Below the pieces are notes generated by a model, which saw only the letters and a program-made list of their open reading frames with translations, did no database searches and was not told the origin of the DNA. The position numbers and the translations under genes are program-made. From an uncultured Brevundimonas sp. (GTDB lineage: Bacteria; Pseudomonadota; Alphaproteobacteria; Caulobacterales; Caulobacteraceae), in the NCBI RefSeq assembly GCF_947305955.1, contig NZ_CAMZFB010000009.1, forward strand, positions 1 to 64,000: 64,000 bases of DNA, in the 5' to 3' direction. Of this stretch, positions 22,022-30,704 are shown in pieces. The first letter of the stretch is position 1; the number at the start of each line of letters is the position of its first letter.

Positions 22022-22252
22022 CTAGTCTTCGATGATTTCGAGGGGCGGTCCCGGTTCATGCACCAGAAGATCGCCCGGTTGGCAGTCAAGCTCGCGACAC
22101 AGGGCATCCAGTGTCGAAAAGCGGATGGCCCGGGCCTTGCCTGTCTTCAGGATCGACAGGTTGGCGACAGTCACACCGACGCGGTCCGCAAGCTCGGTAA
22201 GAGACATGCGGCGTTCGGCAAGTTGACGGTCGAGTCGGACGCGGATGGCCAT
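22022..22252 (-). CDS. YozG-like small HTH transcriptional regulator
   Basis: A 76-residue cro/cI-type HTH protein that opens MAIRVRLDRQLAERRMSLTE. Family marks are LADRVGVTVANLSILKTGKARAIRFSTL and ELDCQPGDLLV; the ILK.GKA pattern is that of YozG-type regulators. These often sit next to a DUF2975 membrane protein, as here (next gene upstream, 25 bases). It probably regulates this operon; the trigger is unknown. Confidence 0.88.
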   Translation of the reverse strand: MAIRVRLDRQLAERRMSLTELADRVGVTVANLSILKTGKARAIRFSTLDALCRELDCQPGDLLVHEPGPPLEIIED

Positions 22253-22277
22253 GATGGGTTCTTCTAGCGGGTAAAAG

Positions 22278-22871
22278 TCAGATCGTCAGTTCTGTTTCGC
22301 GGCGCAGGCGGGCGCCCTCGCGGAACAGCTCTGCCAGTGTCAGGGTGATGAAGATGGCGAATGCGGGTGTGATGAACTCACCGACGCTCGGCTCGCTGAT
22401 GGCGCCGACCGCCAGATGTTTGGCGATCAGGGTCCGTGCGCACCATGCGATCAGGGTCACGATACCCAGCGCCAGACCGACGAGACGAAGGCGCACCACA
22501 TTGCCTGGCCTAAAGGCGTCACCGGCCAGCATGGACAGGAACAATTGTCTGAGATTGCGTAGGATAAAGACGAAGCCGCTGAAATAGAGGCTCACAACAC
22601 CGACCACAAACAGCACGAGCGTGCGCGTCAGCGGCATCTGGCGGGTATTGGCCCCGTCCTCGATGGCGATGCTGAAGTTTGTGAGCGGAAGAAAGATCGA
22701 GATCACAAAGACGATCGCAAACAGGATCGTCAGACAGATGGATGCCGCATAGGCAATGTCGATAATCGACTTGAGCAGTCGGGTGGGGGCGGCCCAGGCT
22801 GGCCCGTCGTACAGGCTTAGCGCTTTGAACCGTGGCAGCCGCTTGGCGATTGGTCCCGGACCCGTGGGCAT
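22278..22871 (-). CDS. DUF2975 membrane protein
   Basis: A 197-residue inner-membrane protein with four hydrophobic segments (about residues 35-60, 85-107, 130-150 and 168-182), matching the DUF2975 layout. The pairing with a YozG-like HTH gene immediately downstream is the usual genomic context of this family, which has been proposed to sense an unknown membrane-linked signal. An ATG at 22871 is used; no strong ribosome site is visible. A possible microprotein gene lies 102 bases upstream on the same strand. Confidence 0.85.
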   Translation of the reverse strand: MPTGPGPIAKRLPRFKALSLYDGPAWAAPTRLLKSIIDIAYAASICLTILFAIVFVISIFLPLTNFSIAIEDGANTRQMPLTRTLVLFVVGVVSLYFSGFVFILRNLRQLFLSMLAGDAFRPGNVVRLRLVGLALGIVTLIAWCARTLIAKHLAVGAISEPSVGEFITPAFAIFITLTLAELFREGARLRRETELTI

Positions 22872-22973
22872 GGCGTATTCGCTTTGATGGAATGGACGAC
22901 GCTGCGCCGGATTGAACTTACGACGCAGCGTCTCTTTTCACTGTCTTTGTTGCTTCCGTCAAAGCCAGCCCTC

Positions 22974-23090
22974 TCACAGGGCTTGGATCAGGGTAGCCAG
23001 GGCAGCAGCCGGCATGGCAGCCAGCAGGACCGTGTTGAGGAAGATGGCGCCCAGTTTGTCCATCGTCATCGAGGCTTTCATCGCTTGCAT
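22974..23090 (-). CDS. Possible 38-residue hydrophobic microprotein
   Basis: On the minus strand an ATG at 23090 opens a 38-codon frame: MQAMKASMTMDKLGAIFLNT followed by a hydrophobic alanine/leucine stretch and a stop at 22974. A clear GGAG site lies 8 bases before the ATG. The product is essentially one basic N-terminus plus one hydrophobic helix, so it could be a small membrane protein or a signal-peptide-like remnant. It heads the DUF2975-YozG gene set. I do not recognise a family; reality rests on the ribosome site, context and helix character only. Confidence 0.5.
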   Translation of the reverse strand: MQAMKASMTMDKLGAIFLNTVLLAAMPAAALATLIQAL

Positions 23091-23236
23091 CGTTCTATCT
23101 CCGTTTGGGGCAAATAATTTTGCCGTTTCGTGGTGTCGCTAGGTGATTGACCCGACCATCTGGTCTGATCGAGAACGTTGCGACCCGCCGTTCTTGAGAA
23201 TGAACATACTGGGACCCTCGGGAATAAGCACGTTAC

Positions 23237-23253
23237 ATATCGTTTAACGATAT
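23237..23253. promoter_or_regulatory. 17-base perfect palindrome, candidate operator
   Basis: ATATCGTT-T-AACGATAT is a perfect dyad with one central base, in the A+T-rich spacer between the possible microprotein gene (minus strand) and rdgB (plus strand). Length and symmetry fit a dimeric HTH regulator operator. It lies 40 bases before the rdgB start and 146 bases before the microprotein start. The binding protein is unknown; the nearby YozG-like regulator is one candidate. Confidence 0.5.
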
Positions 23254-23293
23254 TAAACTTTCGCAAGGTCTATTTCAGGTCTATAGGTGGCCC

Positions 23294-23896
23294 ATGAAAC
23301 TCCGTCTTATCAAAGGGATGCGGCTGGTGGCTGCGACCCACAATCCGGGCAAGGCACGCGAGATCGCGGCGCTGCTGGATGGAAATTACGAGATTGTCAC
23401 CGCCGGAGCGCTTAATTTGCCCGAGCCGGACGAGACAGAGTCAACCTTTGTCGGCAATGCCATGCTGAAAGCCCGCCATGCGGCGGCGCTGAGCGGCGAG
23501 GTCTGTCTGGCGGATGATAGCGGTCTGTCCGTGGCGGGTCTTGATGGCGCGCCGGGCATCTTCTCCGCGCGCTGGGCCGGTCCGGGCAAGGATTTTGCTG
23601 TTGCCATGCAAAAGGTGCACGACCGCCTCGAAGAGGCTGGTAGTCGCGACCGCTCGGCGTGGTTCACCTCGGCACTGGCCGTGGCGTGGCCTGACGGGAC
23701 CTGCGTCGTCGTGGAAGGGCGCGTGGATGGCGAGATCGTCTTCCCGCCGCGTGGCGACAAGGGGTTCGGCTATGATCCCATCTTCCAGCCGCATGGCTAT
23801 GACCTGACCTTTGGCGAGATGGATCCGGAAGCCAAGGATGCCATCAGCCACCGTGCGCTGGCGTTCGAACGCCTCAAGGCCGCGCTGATTGACTGA
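23294..23896 (+). CDS. rdgB: Non-canonical purine NTP pyrophosphatase RdgB/HAM1
   Basis: This cytoplasmic enzyme hydrolyses ITP, XTP and dITP to keep deaminated purines out of nucleic acids. The 200 residues show all family signatures: VAATHNPGKAREI near the start, ESTFVGNAMLKARHAA, ADDSGLSVAGLDGAPGIFSARWAG, and GFGYDPIF with SHRALAF at the end. A short leader of about 8 residues precedes the usual start, so the ATG at 23321 region is a possible alternative. Its stop overlaps the TTG start of hemW. Confidence 0.96.
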   Translation: MKLRLIKGMRLVAATHNPGKAREIAALLDGNYEIVTAGALNLPEPDETESTFVGNAMLKARHAAALSGEVCLADDSGLSVAGLDGAPGIFSARWAGPGKDFAVAMQKVHDRLEEAGSRDRSAWFTSALAVAWPDGTCVVVEGRVDGEIVFPPRGDKGFGYDPIFQPHGYDLTFGEMDPEAKDAISHRALAFERLKAALID

Positions 23897-25067
23897 TCGG
23901 TCTGCGGTCCCGCTGGTGCCAAAGACCGACGGGCTGGTCGCTCTTTATGTGCACTGGCCCTACTGCGCCCGCATCTGTCCCTATTGTGATTTCAATGTCG
24001 TGCGCGATCGCGGGCGGCACGAGGAACAGGTGCGGCTGGTGGAGGCCATTCGCGCGGATATCAGGGCGCAGGCCGAGCTTCTGGGGCCGCGCCAGCTCGC
24101 CTCTGTCTTCTTTGGCGGGGGGACGCCGTCCCTGATGGACCCGCAGGCGGTCGCCGACATTTTGGATGATGCCCGCGCGCTGTTCCCGCCCGCAGGCGAG
24201 ATCGAGGTGTCTCTGGAAGCCAATCCAACCGATGCCGAGGCGGGCCGCTATGCCGCGCTGGCCGACGCAGGCATCACGCGCCTGTCCATGGGTATCCAGT
24301 CGTTTGACGATGCGGCGCTCAAAATTCTGGGACGGGACCATTCGGCGGCCTCGGCGAGGCGGGCTGCGGCGACGGCTGCCGCCATCTTTCCGCGCCTGTC
24401 CATCGACTTGATCTATGCCCGACCCGATCAGTCGATTGCCGACTGGAAGGCCGAGCTGGGCACAGCCTTTGATCTGGGGTTCGAACACATCTCGCCCTAT
24501 CAGTTGACCATAGAGCCAACGACGGCCTTCGGGCGCGCCTATGCCCGCGGTCAACTGACCCCACCCGACGAGGATCTGGCCGCCGCCCTTTACGAGACGA
24601 CCCAAGAGGTTCTCGAGCAGCAGGGTTTCGCGGCCTATGAGGTATCCAACCACGCCAAGGGCGTGGCGGCGCGCTCGCAGCACAATCTGCATGTCTGGCG
24701 CGGCGGCGACTATATTGGTGCCGGTCCCGGTGCCCACGGTCGTCTCGGCTTGGGCGAGGGGCGCACCGCCACCGTCGCCCACCGCAGGATCGCCGACTAC
24801 ATCGCGGGCGTTCAGTCCGGCCAGCCATGGACAGAGCGCGAAACCCTGTCCCCGCTGGAGGCGGACGAAGAGCGGCTACTTCTGGGGCTCAGGACCGTCG
24901 AGGGCGTCGAACTGGAGGTTCTGCGCCGTCTCGAGCTGGACCATGGGAATGGCCCCATGGCCGAGATGATCGAGGAAGGCTTCCTTGAAACCTTTGGCGA
25001 GCGTCTGCGGGCAACGCCGATGGGGCGGCCTGTGCTGGATAGTGTTCTGAAGCGGTTGCTGACCTGA
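23889..25067 (+). CDS. hemW: HemW, radical-SAM haem chaperone (formerly coproporphyrinogen III oxidase-like)
   Basis: A 392-residue radical-SAM protein with the cluster motif C26-x3-C30-x2-C33 in HWPYCARICPYCDFN, the SAM-binding FFGGGTPSLM, and the HemN/HemW C-terminal domain. True HemN has an additional N-terminal stretch that is missing here, so HemW is the better name; HemW passes haem to acceptor proteins. The start is a TTG at 23889 that overlaps the rdgB stop by 8 bases, a plausible coupled start; a GTG at about 23920 is an alternative. rdgB-hemW is a common alphaproteobacterial gene pair. Confidence 0.93.
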   Translation: MTDRSAVPLVPKTDGLVALYVHWPYCARICPYCDFNVVRDRGRHEEQVRLVEAIRADIRAQAELLGPRQLASVFFGGGTPSLMDPQAVADILDDARALFPPAGEIEVSLEANPTDAEAGRYAALADAGITRLSMGIQSFDDAALKILGRDHSAASARRAAATAAAIFPRLSIDLIYARPDQSIADWKAELGTAFDLGFEHISPYQLTIEPTTAFGRAYARGQLTPPDEDLAAALYETTQEVLEQQGFAAYEVSNHAKGVAARSQHNLHVWRGGDYIGAGPGAHGRLGLGEGRTATVAHRRIADYIAGVQSGQPWTERETLSPLEADEERLLLGLRTVEGVELEVLRRLELDHGNGPMAEMIEEGFLETFGERLRATPMGRPVLDSVLKRLLT

Positions 25068-25070
25068 GGG

Positions 25071-25931
25071 TCAGGGCGACGTCAGGGTCTGTTCCAGCGT
25101 GCCGGGGATATCGGGATCGGGCGCGGTTAGCGGCGATCGCGTGTCCTGACGACGTTTCAGTGTCCACTGCTCGCCATCGACAAAGCCGTTGCCGTCCCAC
25201 TTCACCACGGTGACCACCAGCGTATGGGCATCCCATTCGATGCGGTTGAAGCTGGGCGGATAGTTGTCCCGCTCGCGCAACGACAGGGTGCCGCAGCCAA
25301 TGGCGTAACAGCGCCGGTCCGACATATCGATCGGCAGGGCAAACGGCACATGGACGTGTCCGGTGGTGATCAGGTCCACGCCCGCCTCGGCAAAGATACG
25401 CGCGGCACGATCACCCCTTTTGACCGCTCCTGTCATCGGCGTGTCGATCATCTCGACCAGCGGGTGATGGCAGGCCAGAATCCTCAGGGTGTCGGGCGTG
25501 GTCTGGCGCAGTGCCTCTGCGGCACGGCGGGTCTGTTCCAGATCGATCACGCCCTTGGACCAGTTCAGACGCGCCTGCCAGCCACGGGCGGTGGTCACGC
25601 CCCGCACCATCAGGCCGGGTGAGGTGAACTCGTGGTCATGGGCCGGATGTCCGGTCGAGGTCTCGAAAGCCTTCCACGGCCAGAAGACCCGCGCCATTAC
25701 GTCCCAATAGGGCACGTCGTGGTTGCCCACACTGACGAAGACGGGGTGCGGCAGGGCATCCAGCCATCGTGCGGCGGCCTCGAACTCCGACCGCTTTCCG
25801 GACTGGGTAATGTCGCCTGTAATCAGGTTCAGATCGGCCTTAAAGGCATGGGCATAGTCCAGCGCCGCCGCGACGGCCGGCTTGCACTCAATACCGAAAT
25901 GGATGTCCGAGAACTGGAGGATGGAGCCCAT
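25071..25931 (-). CDS. Metallophosphoesterase (CpdA/3',5'-cyclic-nucleotide phosphodiesterase-like)
   Basis: A 286-residue calcineurin-like phosphoesterase. The metal ligands are visible in order: D9-x-H11 (FSDIHFG), GD at 39-40 (LITGD), GNHD at 69-72, an HH pair in LACHHP, and GHVH near residue 198. Such proteins hydrolyse cAMP or other phosphodiesters; the substrate cannot be told from sequence. It shares one base with the stop of the upstream lipid kinase gene and is convergent with hemW with only three bases between. Confidence 0.9.
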   Translation of the reverse strand: MGSILQFSDIHFGIECKPAVAAALDYAHAFKADLNLITGDITQSGKRSEFEAAARWLDALPHPVFVSVGNHDVPYWDVMARVFWPWKAFETSTGHPAHDHEFTSPGLMVRGVTTARGWQARLNWSKGVIDLEQTRRAAEALRQTTPDTLRILACHHPLVEMIDTPMTGAVKRGDRAARIFAEAGVDLITTGHVHVPFALPIDMSDRRCYAIGCGTLSLRERDNYPPSFNRIEWDAHTLVVTVVKWDGNGFVDGEQWTLKRRQDTRSPLTAPDPDIPGTLEQTLTSP

Positions 25932-26872
25932 TAGTCCGCATCTTCCAGAGCTTCTGCCGACAGTGCCAGCGCGGTGAAGGCATGCTCTACAAAGCGGACC
26001 TCCCCTTCCTTGCCGACCGGAACCGTCTCGCCGTCGATAACCGCCGGAATACGCGAGCGGCCCCAGATGCGGACCTTGCGGGTGCGGTGGGTTTCCACGG
26101 CGGCATCATTGCGCCAGTCGGTAAAGACGGCATTGGCTGCCAGACGAAGCGCCTGACCCGTGTCGGACGTCTTCATAATGGCCGCTTCCAGACCTGGATC
26201 ATTCTCGTCAAAGGCCTTGGAGATCAGCGGGGTAATCAGCACCAGCGCCTCGGCCTTTTCCTCGACACCCTTGCCCAGATCAAAGCGGATCCGGCCCGAG
26301 AAGGCGCGGCGGAAGGCCAGACGGGCTTGGCTGATGGCCTTGCCGATCTTGCCCGAGCGGATGGCTTCGCGGGCGGGTGCCCACAGGGCTGGAGCCCCCA
26401 TGATCGCGGCACAATAGAAATGCTCGTCGCCCAGAGCGCCGCCGGCGACCTTGCGCGGCTCGCCCTCTTCCAGTGTACGGCGAAGAGCCTTTTTCCAGTC
26501 ACCGGTGCCATAAAGCGCCTTGGGCAGCATGTTCATGGTGCCGCCTGGAAGGGTCGCGACCAGAATATCCTTCTGGCCGGCCAGAGTGGCCACCGAACGG
26601 GCCGTGCCGTCTCCTGCCAAAACCAGCAGGGCGTCGGGGCGTTCGGCGATGGCATCGTCGATGGTCCGGGCAAAGCCCTCGCCTTCCAGAACGCGCACAT
26701 CGGCTTCGACATCATATTCGTCGAGGATGGCCCTAGCGTCATCGGCGGCCCTGTTGCCGACACCGCCCGACATCGGATTGATCAGCATGATGATCTTGTC
26801 GAGCTTGACCGCCTGGGTCACGGCCTTTGGCCCTTCGGGCGAGGTTTGTTCGGGAGCGTTGGTATCGGACAT
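25931..26872 (-). CDS. Diacylglycerol kinase-family lipid kinase
   Basis: A 313-residue protein of the DAGK catalytic-domain family, related to YegS/DgkB. The nucleotide-binding features are INPMSGGVGNR near residues 31-41, AGDGTARS at 86-93, and LPGGTMNMLPKALYG at 108-122. These enzymes phosphorylate diacylglycerol, phosphatidylglycerol or sphingoid lipids at the inner membrane surface; the substrate is unresolved. The stop overlaps the start of the phosphoesterase gene, so the two are coupled. Confidence 0.9.
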   Translation of the reverse strand: MSDTNAPEQTSPEGPKAVTQAVKLDKIIMLINPMSGGVGNRAADDARAILDEYDVEADVRVLEGEGFARTIDDAIAERPDALLVLAGDGTARSVATLAGQKDILVATLPGGTMNMLPKALYGTGDWKKALRRTLEEGEPRKVAGGALGDEHFYCAAIMGAPALWAPAREAIRSGKIGKAISQARLAFRRAFSGRIRFDLGKGVEEKAEALVLITPLISKAFDENDPGLEAAIMKTSDTGQALRLAANAVFTDWRNDAAVETHRTRKVRIWGRSRIPAVIDGETVPVGKEGEVRFVEHAFTALALSAEALEDAD

Positions 26873-27008
26873 GGGCTGCGAACGTGCGGCGTGATGCGAA
26901 GTTCCTGCAAAGCCGGACGATCAGCGGCCAACCGACCGGAACCGACACGCGGGCCACCCGTTGGTGAAGCTAGCGGGGCTGCAACAATGACCGTGAGAGG
27001 AGTTCAAT

Positions 27009-27362
27009 ATGAACAAGGCAATCATCGCAATGGCAGGTGCGGGTCTTCTGATGTCCGCCTGTGCCAGCGATCCGTATTACGGCGGCGGTACCACCAATAA
27101 TCAAGCTGTCCGTCAGGGTGCTGCCGGTGCCGCTATCGGTGCCGTGGCCGGTGCCATCATCGGCAATAACGTTGGCGACGGTAATGCCGGTCGCGGTGCC
27201 GCCATCGGTGCCGTTCTGGGCGGTGCAGCGGGTGCTGTGCGTGGTTCGGCCCAGGACCGCGCCAACCAGCAGCGTTATCGCGACAGCCAAGGTCGCTATT
27301 ACTACTGCTACGATGGCCGCCAAGCAGAGTGCTATTGGGAAAACGGCCAGCGTCGTTACTGA
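27009..27362 (+). CDS. Glycine-zipper lipoprotein
   Basis: A 117-residue exported protein. A signal sequence ends in the lipobox LMSA-C19, followed by a repeated small-residue stretch (QGAAGAAIGAVAGAIIGNN, then GAAIGAVLGGAAGAVRG) of the glycine-zipper 2TM type. The C-terminus is aromatic and polar (YYYCYDGRQAECYWENGQRRY). Such proteins insert into or line the outer membrane. A GAGGAG site precedes the ATG. It is a relative of the protein at 32765-33184, which has the same zipper but no lipobox. Function unknown. Confidence 0.85.
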   Translation: MNKAIIAMAGAGLLMSACASDPYYGGGTTNNQAVRQGAAGAAIGAVAGAIIGNNVGDGNAGRGAAIGAVLGGAAGAVRGSAQDRANQQRYRDSQGRYYYCYDGRQAECYWENGQRRY

Positions 27363-27468
27363 TCGCATCGATTTAGCAGCGGGACATCATGTTCGCTGCC
27401 GGATGGGCGGTCTCTGTCACGGGGCCGCCTTTTCCGTTTTTGGGGTTTGAAAGGGAGAGGCTGGGGCT

Positions 27469-27939
27469 ATGCCGAAACTTCATAAAGGTACGCGTGCTGT
27501 CTTGTCCGGCGGAGCTGTTGTGGCGGTTCTGGCCGTCGCGGCCTGTGCGCCGAGCGGCAACTATGCGACGCGCGATGCGCTGGTCGCGCCGGTGAACTGT
27601 TCCAATCAGACCGTCGAGGTCTATTTCACCGAAGGCCAGTCGAGCTTGACGCCGACGGCTCTGCAGGCCCTGTCCATGACGCGCAACCTGTTGTCGGACT
27701 GCGCGATCCGTAAGGTTGCCGTGACGGGGCTGTCCGACGCCAGCGGTGGTGCGGCTGTCAACCAACAGCTTTCGGAGCAGCGCGCGCAGGCTGTGCGTGA
27801 TGCCCTTGCCTCCTTTGGCTGGCCCATACCTGTGTTCGAGGTCGATGCGGTCGGCTCAGAAGGGGCACGCACCGGCAATGTGAACGAGCCGCTGCGCCGC
27901 CGGACGGTGGTGAATATCGAGGCCGAGCCGCGCCGCTAA
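27469..27939 (+). CDS. OmpA-like lipoprotein
   Basis: A 156-residue protein with a basic N-terminus, a hydrophobic stretch and a lipobox ending LAVAAC, giving an acylated cysteine near residue 26. The mature part is an OmpA-like domain: VEVYFTEGQSSLTPTALQAL, SDASGGAAVNQQLSEQRAQAV and the closing LRRRTVVNIE. These domains can hold peptidoglycan. A GGAGAGG site precedes the ATG. It lies between the glycine-zipper lipoprotein and the DsbD-type gene on the same strand. Confidence 0.82.
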   Translation: MPKLHKGTRAVLSGGAVVAVLAVAACAPSGNYATRDALVAPVNCSNQTVEVYFTEGQSSLTPTALQALSMTRNLLSDCAIRKVAVTGLSDASGGAAVNQQLSEQRAQAVRDALASFGWPIPVFEVDAVGSEGARTGNVNEPLRRRTVVNIEAEPRR

Positions 27940-28008
27940 GGCAAGATGCCTGAACACTCAAAGGGTGCGTCGTCTTTACGGTCGCATCCTCGGGGTGGAT
28001 CGGCTTAG

Positions 28009-30141
28009 ATGCCGCCGATCATGATCCAGTCCCTTCGCTTCCTTGCCATCATCCTGATTGGCCTTGTGCTGACCATGGGCCTGCAGGCGCGTGCCGCCAG
28101 CACAGGCCCCAAGGTCGACAGCCGCATCACGGCCGAGCTTGTGCCTATGAGCCAGTGGGTCGTGCCCGGCTCGACTGCCATTGTCGCGGTGCGTCAGGAT
28201 ATCAGCGAGGGGTGGCACACCTATTGGCGCAATCCGGGGGACTCCGGCGGTGCGACCGAGATTGTCTGGACCCTGCCCGAGGGGGTGAAGGCGGGCGATA
28301 TCCTGTGGCCGGTGCCGCAGAGAAAATCCCTGATGGGGCTGATGAGCTATGTCTATAGCGGCGTCGCCTATCTTCCGGTGGCGGTGGAAATCCCGTCCGG
28401 TCTTGCCGCGGGCGATACATTCCGCGCCGTCGCCAATGTCCGGTTTCTGGTGTGCAGCGATCAGATGTGCGTGCCGGTGGATATGGAACTGGCGACCGAT
28501 CTCAAGGTCGGAACGGGGGCCCCACCGCTCAATCCGCGCTTTGGTCAGGATATTCAGCAGGCCCTGCTGGATGTGCCGCAACCCTCGGAAATTCAGGCCA
28601 CGGCCAGTCTGAAGGACGGCCAGCTGATCCTCTCTGCTGCGGGCGGGGCGCTGGCAACGTCCAAGCCGCAATGGGCCTATTTCTATCCGTTTGAGGGGCG
28701 TGTGCTGGACCATGCCGCCCCCCAACGCGTCGAACGTGGCGAAAAAGGTCTGCGTTTTACCGCGCCGACGGGGCGCCAGACACGAAATGGCGTCGAGGGG
28801 GCCGTCTCCGGCATCATCGCCACCGATCTAGGCAGCTGGGAGGTGACAGCCCTTCCTGCCGAACCTCTTGGGGGCACATCCGGCACCTTGATTGCCAGCG
28901 AGCCGTCAGACGCCTCGCAAGGGGCGGGCTTTATGAAGGCCGCGCTGTTTGCACTGCTCGGCGGGCTAATCCTGAACCTGATGCCTTGCGTTTTTCCTGT
29001 GCTGGCTATGAAGGCTGCGGCCCTGTCGCGCTCAGCCCATGATCCAGTGGCTCTGCGTCGGGACGGACTGGCGTTCACGGCAGGCGTCCTGCTGTCCTTC
29101 CTCTTGCTGGCCGGTAGCCTTCTGGCGCTTCGGGCGGCGGGACAGGGGATTGGATGGGGTTATCAGCTCCAGTCGCCCGCAGTGATTGCCGCCCTGTCGC
29201 TTCTGATGCTGGCGGTGGCGCTCAATCTGTCGGGCGTGTTCGATTTCGGTGGTGCCCTACAGCGACTGGGCGGGCATGGCCGCGATGGCGTGTTCGGGGC
29301 CTTTATGACCGGTGTACTGGCGGTGGTGGTCGCGGCACCGTGCACGGCACCCTTTATGGCGGTGGCTGTGGGGGCGGCTCTGGTCCTGCCGTGGCCCTTG
29401 GCGCTGACGGTGTTCTTAATGTTGGGTCTGGGGCTGGCCCTGCCCTATCTGGTGATCAGCCTGATGCCACAGGTGTCCCGCGCCATGCCGCGTCCGGGGC
29501 CGTGGATGGAGCGCCTGCGCAATATTCTGGCCCTGCCCATGTATGGCACGGCTCTGTGGCTGGGCTGGGTCTATAGCCGCCAGACCGGAAACCAGCTGCT
29601 ATTCCTGATCCTTGCGGCTGGTCTTCTGGCCGTGGCCTTGGCCGCCTATGGTTTTGCGGCCCGACGCGGAAAAGGTGGTGCCGTGAAAGTGGTCGCGGTC
29701 ATCGTTGCCCTTATCGCCTGCGTCAGCGCGGTCATGGCCATGCGGGTGCCTGTCGCCGCCCTGTCCACCCGCACCGAGACGGCTCTGCCGTCCCGGCCAT
29801 GGTCGAAGGCTGCAGTGGACGCCGCCTTGGCCGAGGGTCGTCCGGTTCTGGTGAATTTCACGGCGGACTGGTGCGTCACCTGCAAGATCAACGAGCGCAC
29901 TGCCCTGTCATCGGAGCGTGTCGCAAGCGCACTGGCCGACAGCCGTACCGTCTATCTGGTCGGTGACTGGACCCGTTCGGACGCAACCATCACTGCCGAG
30001 CTTCAGAGGCACGGCCGCTCGGGCGTTCCGCTCTATCTCATCTATACGCCCGGTCAGGCAGAGCCCAAGGTTCTGCCGCAGGTGCTGTCGGAAGGGCTGG
30101 TGGTCCGCGCGGTATCAGAGGCGGGATCAGCGAGCCGATGA
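28009..30141 (+). CDS. Thiol:disulfide interchange protein of the DsbD/ScsB type
   Basis: A 710-residue membrane reductant carrier. It has an N-terminal signal-like helix (up to about 26), a periplasmic DsbC/ScsB-like domain with a cysteine pair C149 and C154 (FLVCSDQMCVP), a DsbD transmembrane domain of about eight helices with C327 (NLMPCVFPV) and C445 (AAPCTAPF), and a C-terminal thioredoxin-like domain with C622-VT-C625 (ADWCVTCK). Electrons would pass from cytoplasmic thioredoxin to periplasmic partners. The start may be the ATG at 28009 or at 28021. Its 3' end overlaps the convergent gene by 15 bases. Confidence 0.92.
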   Translation: MPPIMIQSLRFLAIILIGLVLTMGLQARAASTGPKVDSRITAELVPMSQWVVPGSTAIVAVRQDISEGWHTYWRNPGDSGGATEIVWTLPEGVKAGDILWPVPQRKSLMGLMSYVYSGVAYLPVAVEIPSGLAAGDTFRAVANVRFLVCSDQMCVPVDMELATDLKVGTGAPPLNPRFGQDIQQALLDVPQPSEIQATASLKDGQLILSAAGGALATSKPQWAYFYPFEGRVLDHAAPQRVERGEKGLRFTAPTGRQTRNGVEGAVSGIIATDLGSWEVTALPAEPLGGTSGTLIASEPSDASQGAGFMKAALFALLGGLILNLMPCVFPVLAMKAAALSRSAHDPVALRRDGLAFTAGVLLSFLLLAGSLLALRAAGQGIGWGYQLQSPAVIAALSLLMLAVALNLSGVFDFGGALQRLGGHGRDGVFGAFMTGVLAVVVAAPCTAPFMAVAVGAALVLPWPLALTVFLMLGLGLALPYLVISLMPQVSRAMPRPGPWMERLRNILALPMYGTALWLGWVYSRQTGNQLLFLILAAGLLAVALAAYGFAARRGKGGAVKVVAVIVALIACVSAVMAMRVPVAALSTRTETALPSRPWSKAAVDAALAEGRPVLVNFTADWCVTCKINERTALSSERVASALADSRTVYLVGDWTRSDATITAELQRHGRSGVPLYLIYTPGQAEPKVLPQVLSEGLVVRAVSEAGSASR

Positions 30142-30606
30142 AGGACTGTGCGGCGGGGCGAGAATGACTTCCACATTGTCATTCAAGAGATAGACCATCT
30201 CCTCCAGCGCCAGCTTGCGCTCGTCTCCGGCGCTGGCGGCCTTGACGGCAGCCAGTTTGACGGGGAGATCTTCGGCAATGCCGCGCAAGATACAGGTCAG
30301 GTCACCGTCCGTTCCACGCTGGCGCATATCCAGATGGGCTGCCATATTGGCTTGAGCGAGGGCGCTAATGCGCTGGCTGAAATCGATAAAGCCTGCGTCC
30401 GTCGTCAATTCGGACTGGGTGAGATAGGGGGGCGAAAGCCACTGCGAGGCAACGGACTTCAGCGACGCCGCCTCGTCCGTAATGGCCTTGAAGGCAGGTT
30501 CGGCGCTTACTGAAGACGCGGCCATTTCGGCAGCGGGCGCAGCAGACACCGCGCTAGGTTCGGACGCGAAAAGAAGCGCTGCCGCGACGGCAAGGTTGCA
30601 TGTCAT
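30127..30606 (-). CDS. Exported protein of unknown function
   Basis: I recognise no family. The ATG at 30606 starts a signal peptide (MTCNLAVAAALLFASEPSAVSA) and a mature helical protein of about 135 residues containing ISALAQANMAAHLDMRQRGT and a single later cysteine in DLTCILRG. Starting further upstream would remove the signal peptide logic. It is convergent with the DsbD-type gene, and their 3' ends overlap by 15 bases. A periplasmic location is inferred from the signal peptide only. Confidence 0.65.
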   Translation of the reverse strand: MTCNLAVAAALLFASEPSAVSAAPAAEMAASSVSAEPAFKAITDEAASLKSVASQWLSPPYLTQSELTTDAGFIDFSQRISALAQANMAAHLDMRQRGTDGDLTCILRGIAEDLPVKLAAVKAASAGDERKLALEEMVYLLNDNVEVILAPPHSPSSAR

Positions 30607-30704
30607 CCGAAATTCCGATCCAAACCCGACTCTTGGAAGGCCTGCAGGAACTGCCCCCATGGCCGAGTTTTTATATACCGACGGTAAACGAGGATTGAAA
30701 ACTG

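Noticed and set aside
23244-23256. Possible CtrA site (TTAA-N7-TTAA) near rdgB
   Set aside because: The two TTAA halves are separated by five bases, not seven.
23078-23266. A 62-codon minus-strand frame upstream of the microprotein region
   Set aside because: No ribosome site and no helix or family feature; it also covers the palindrome.
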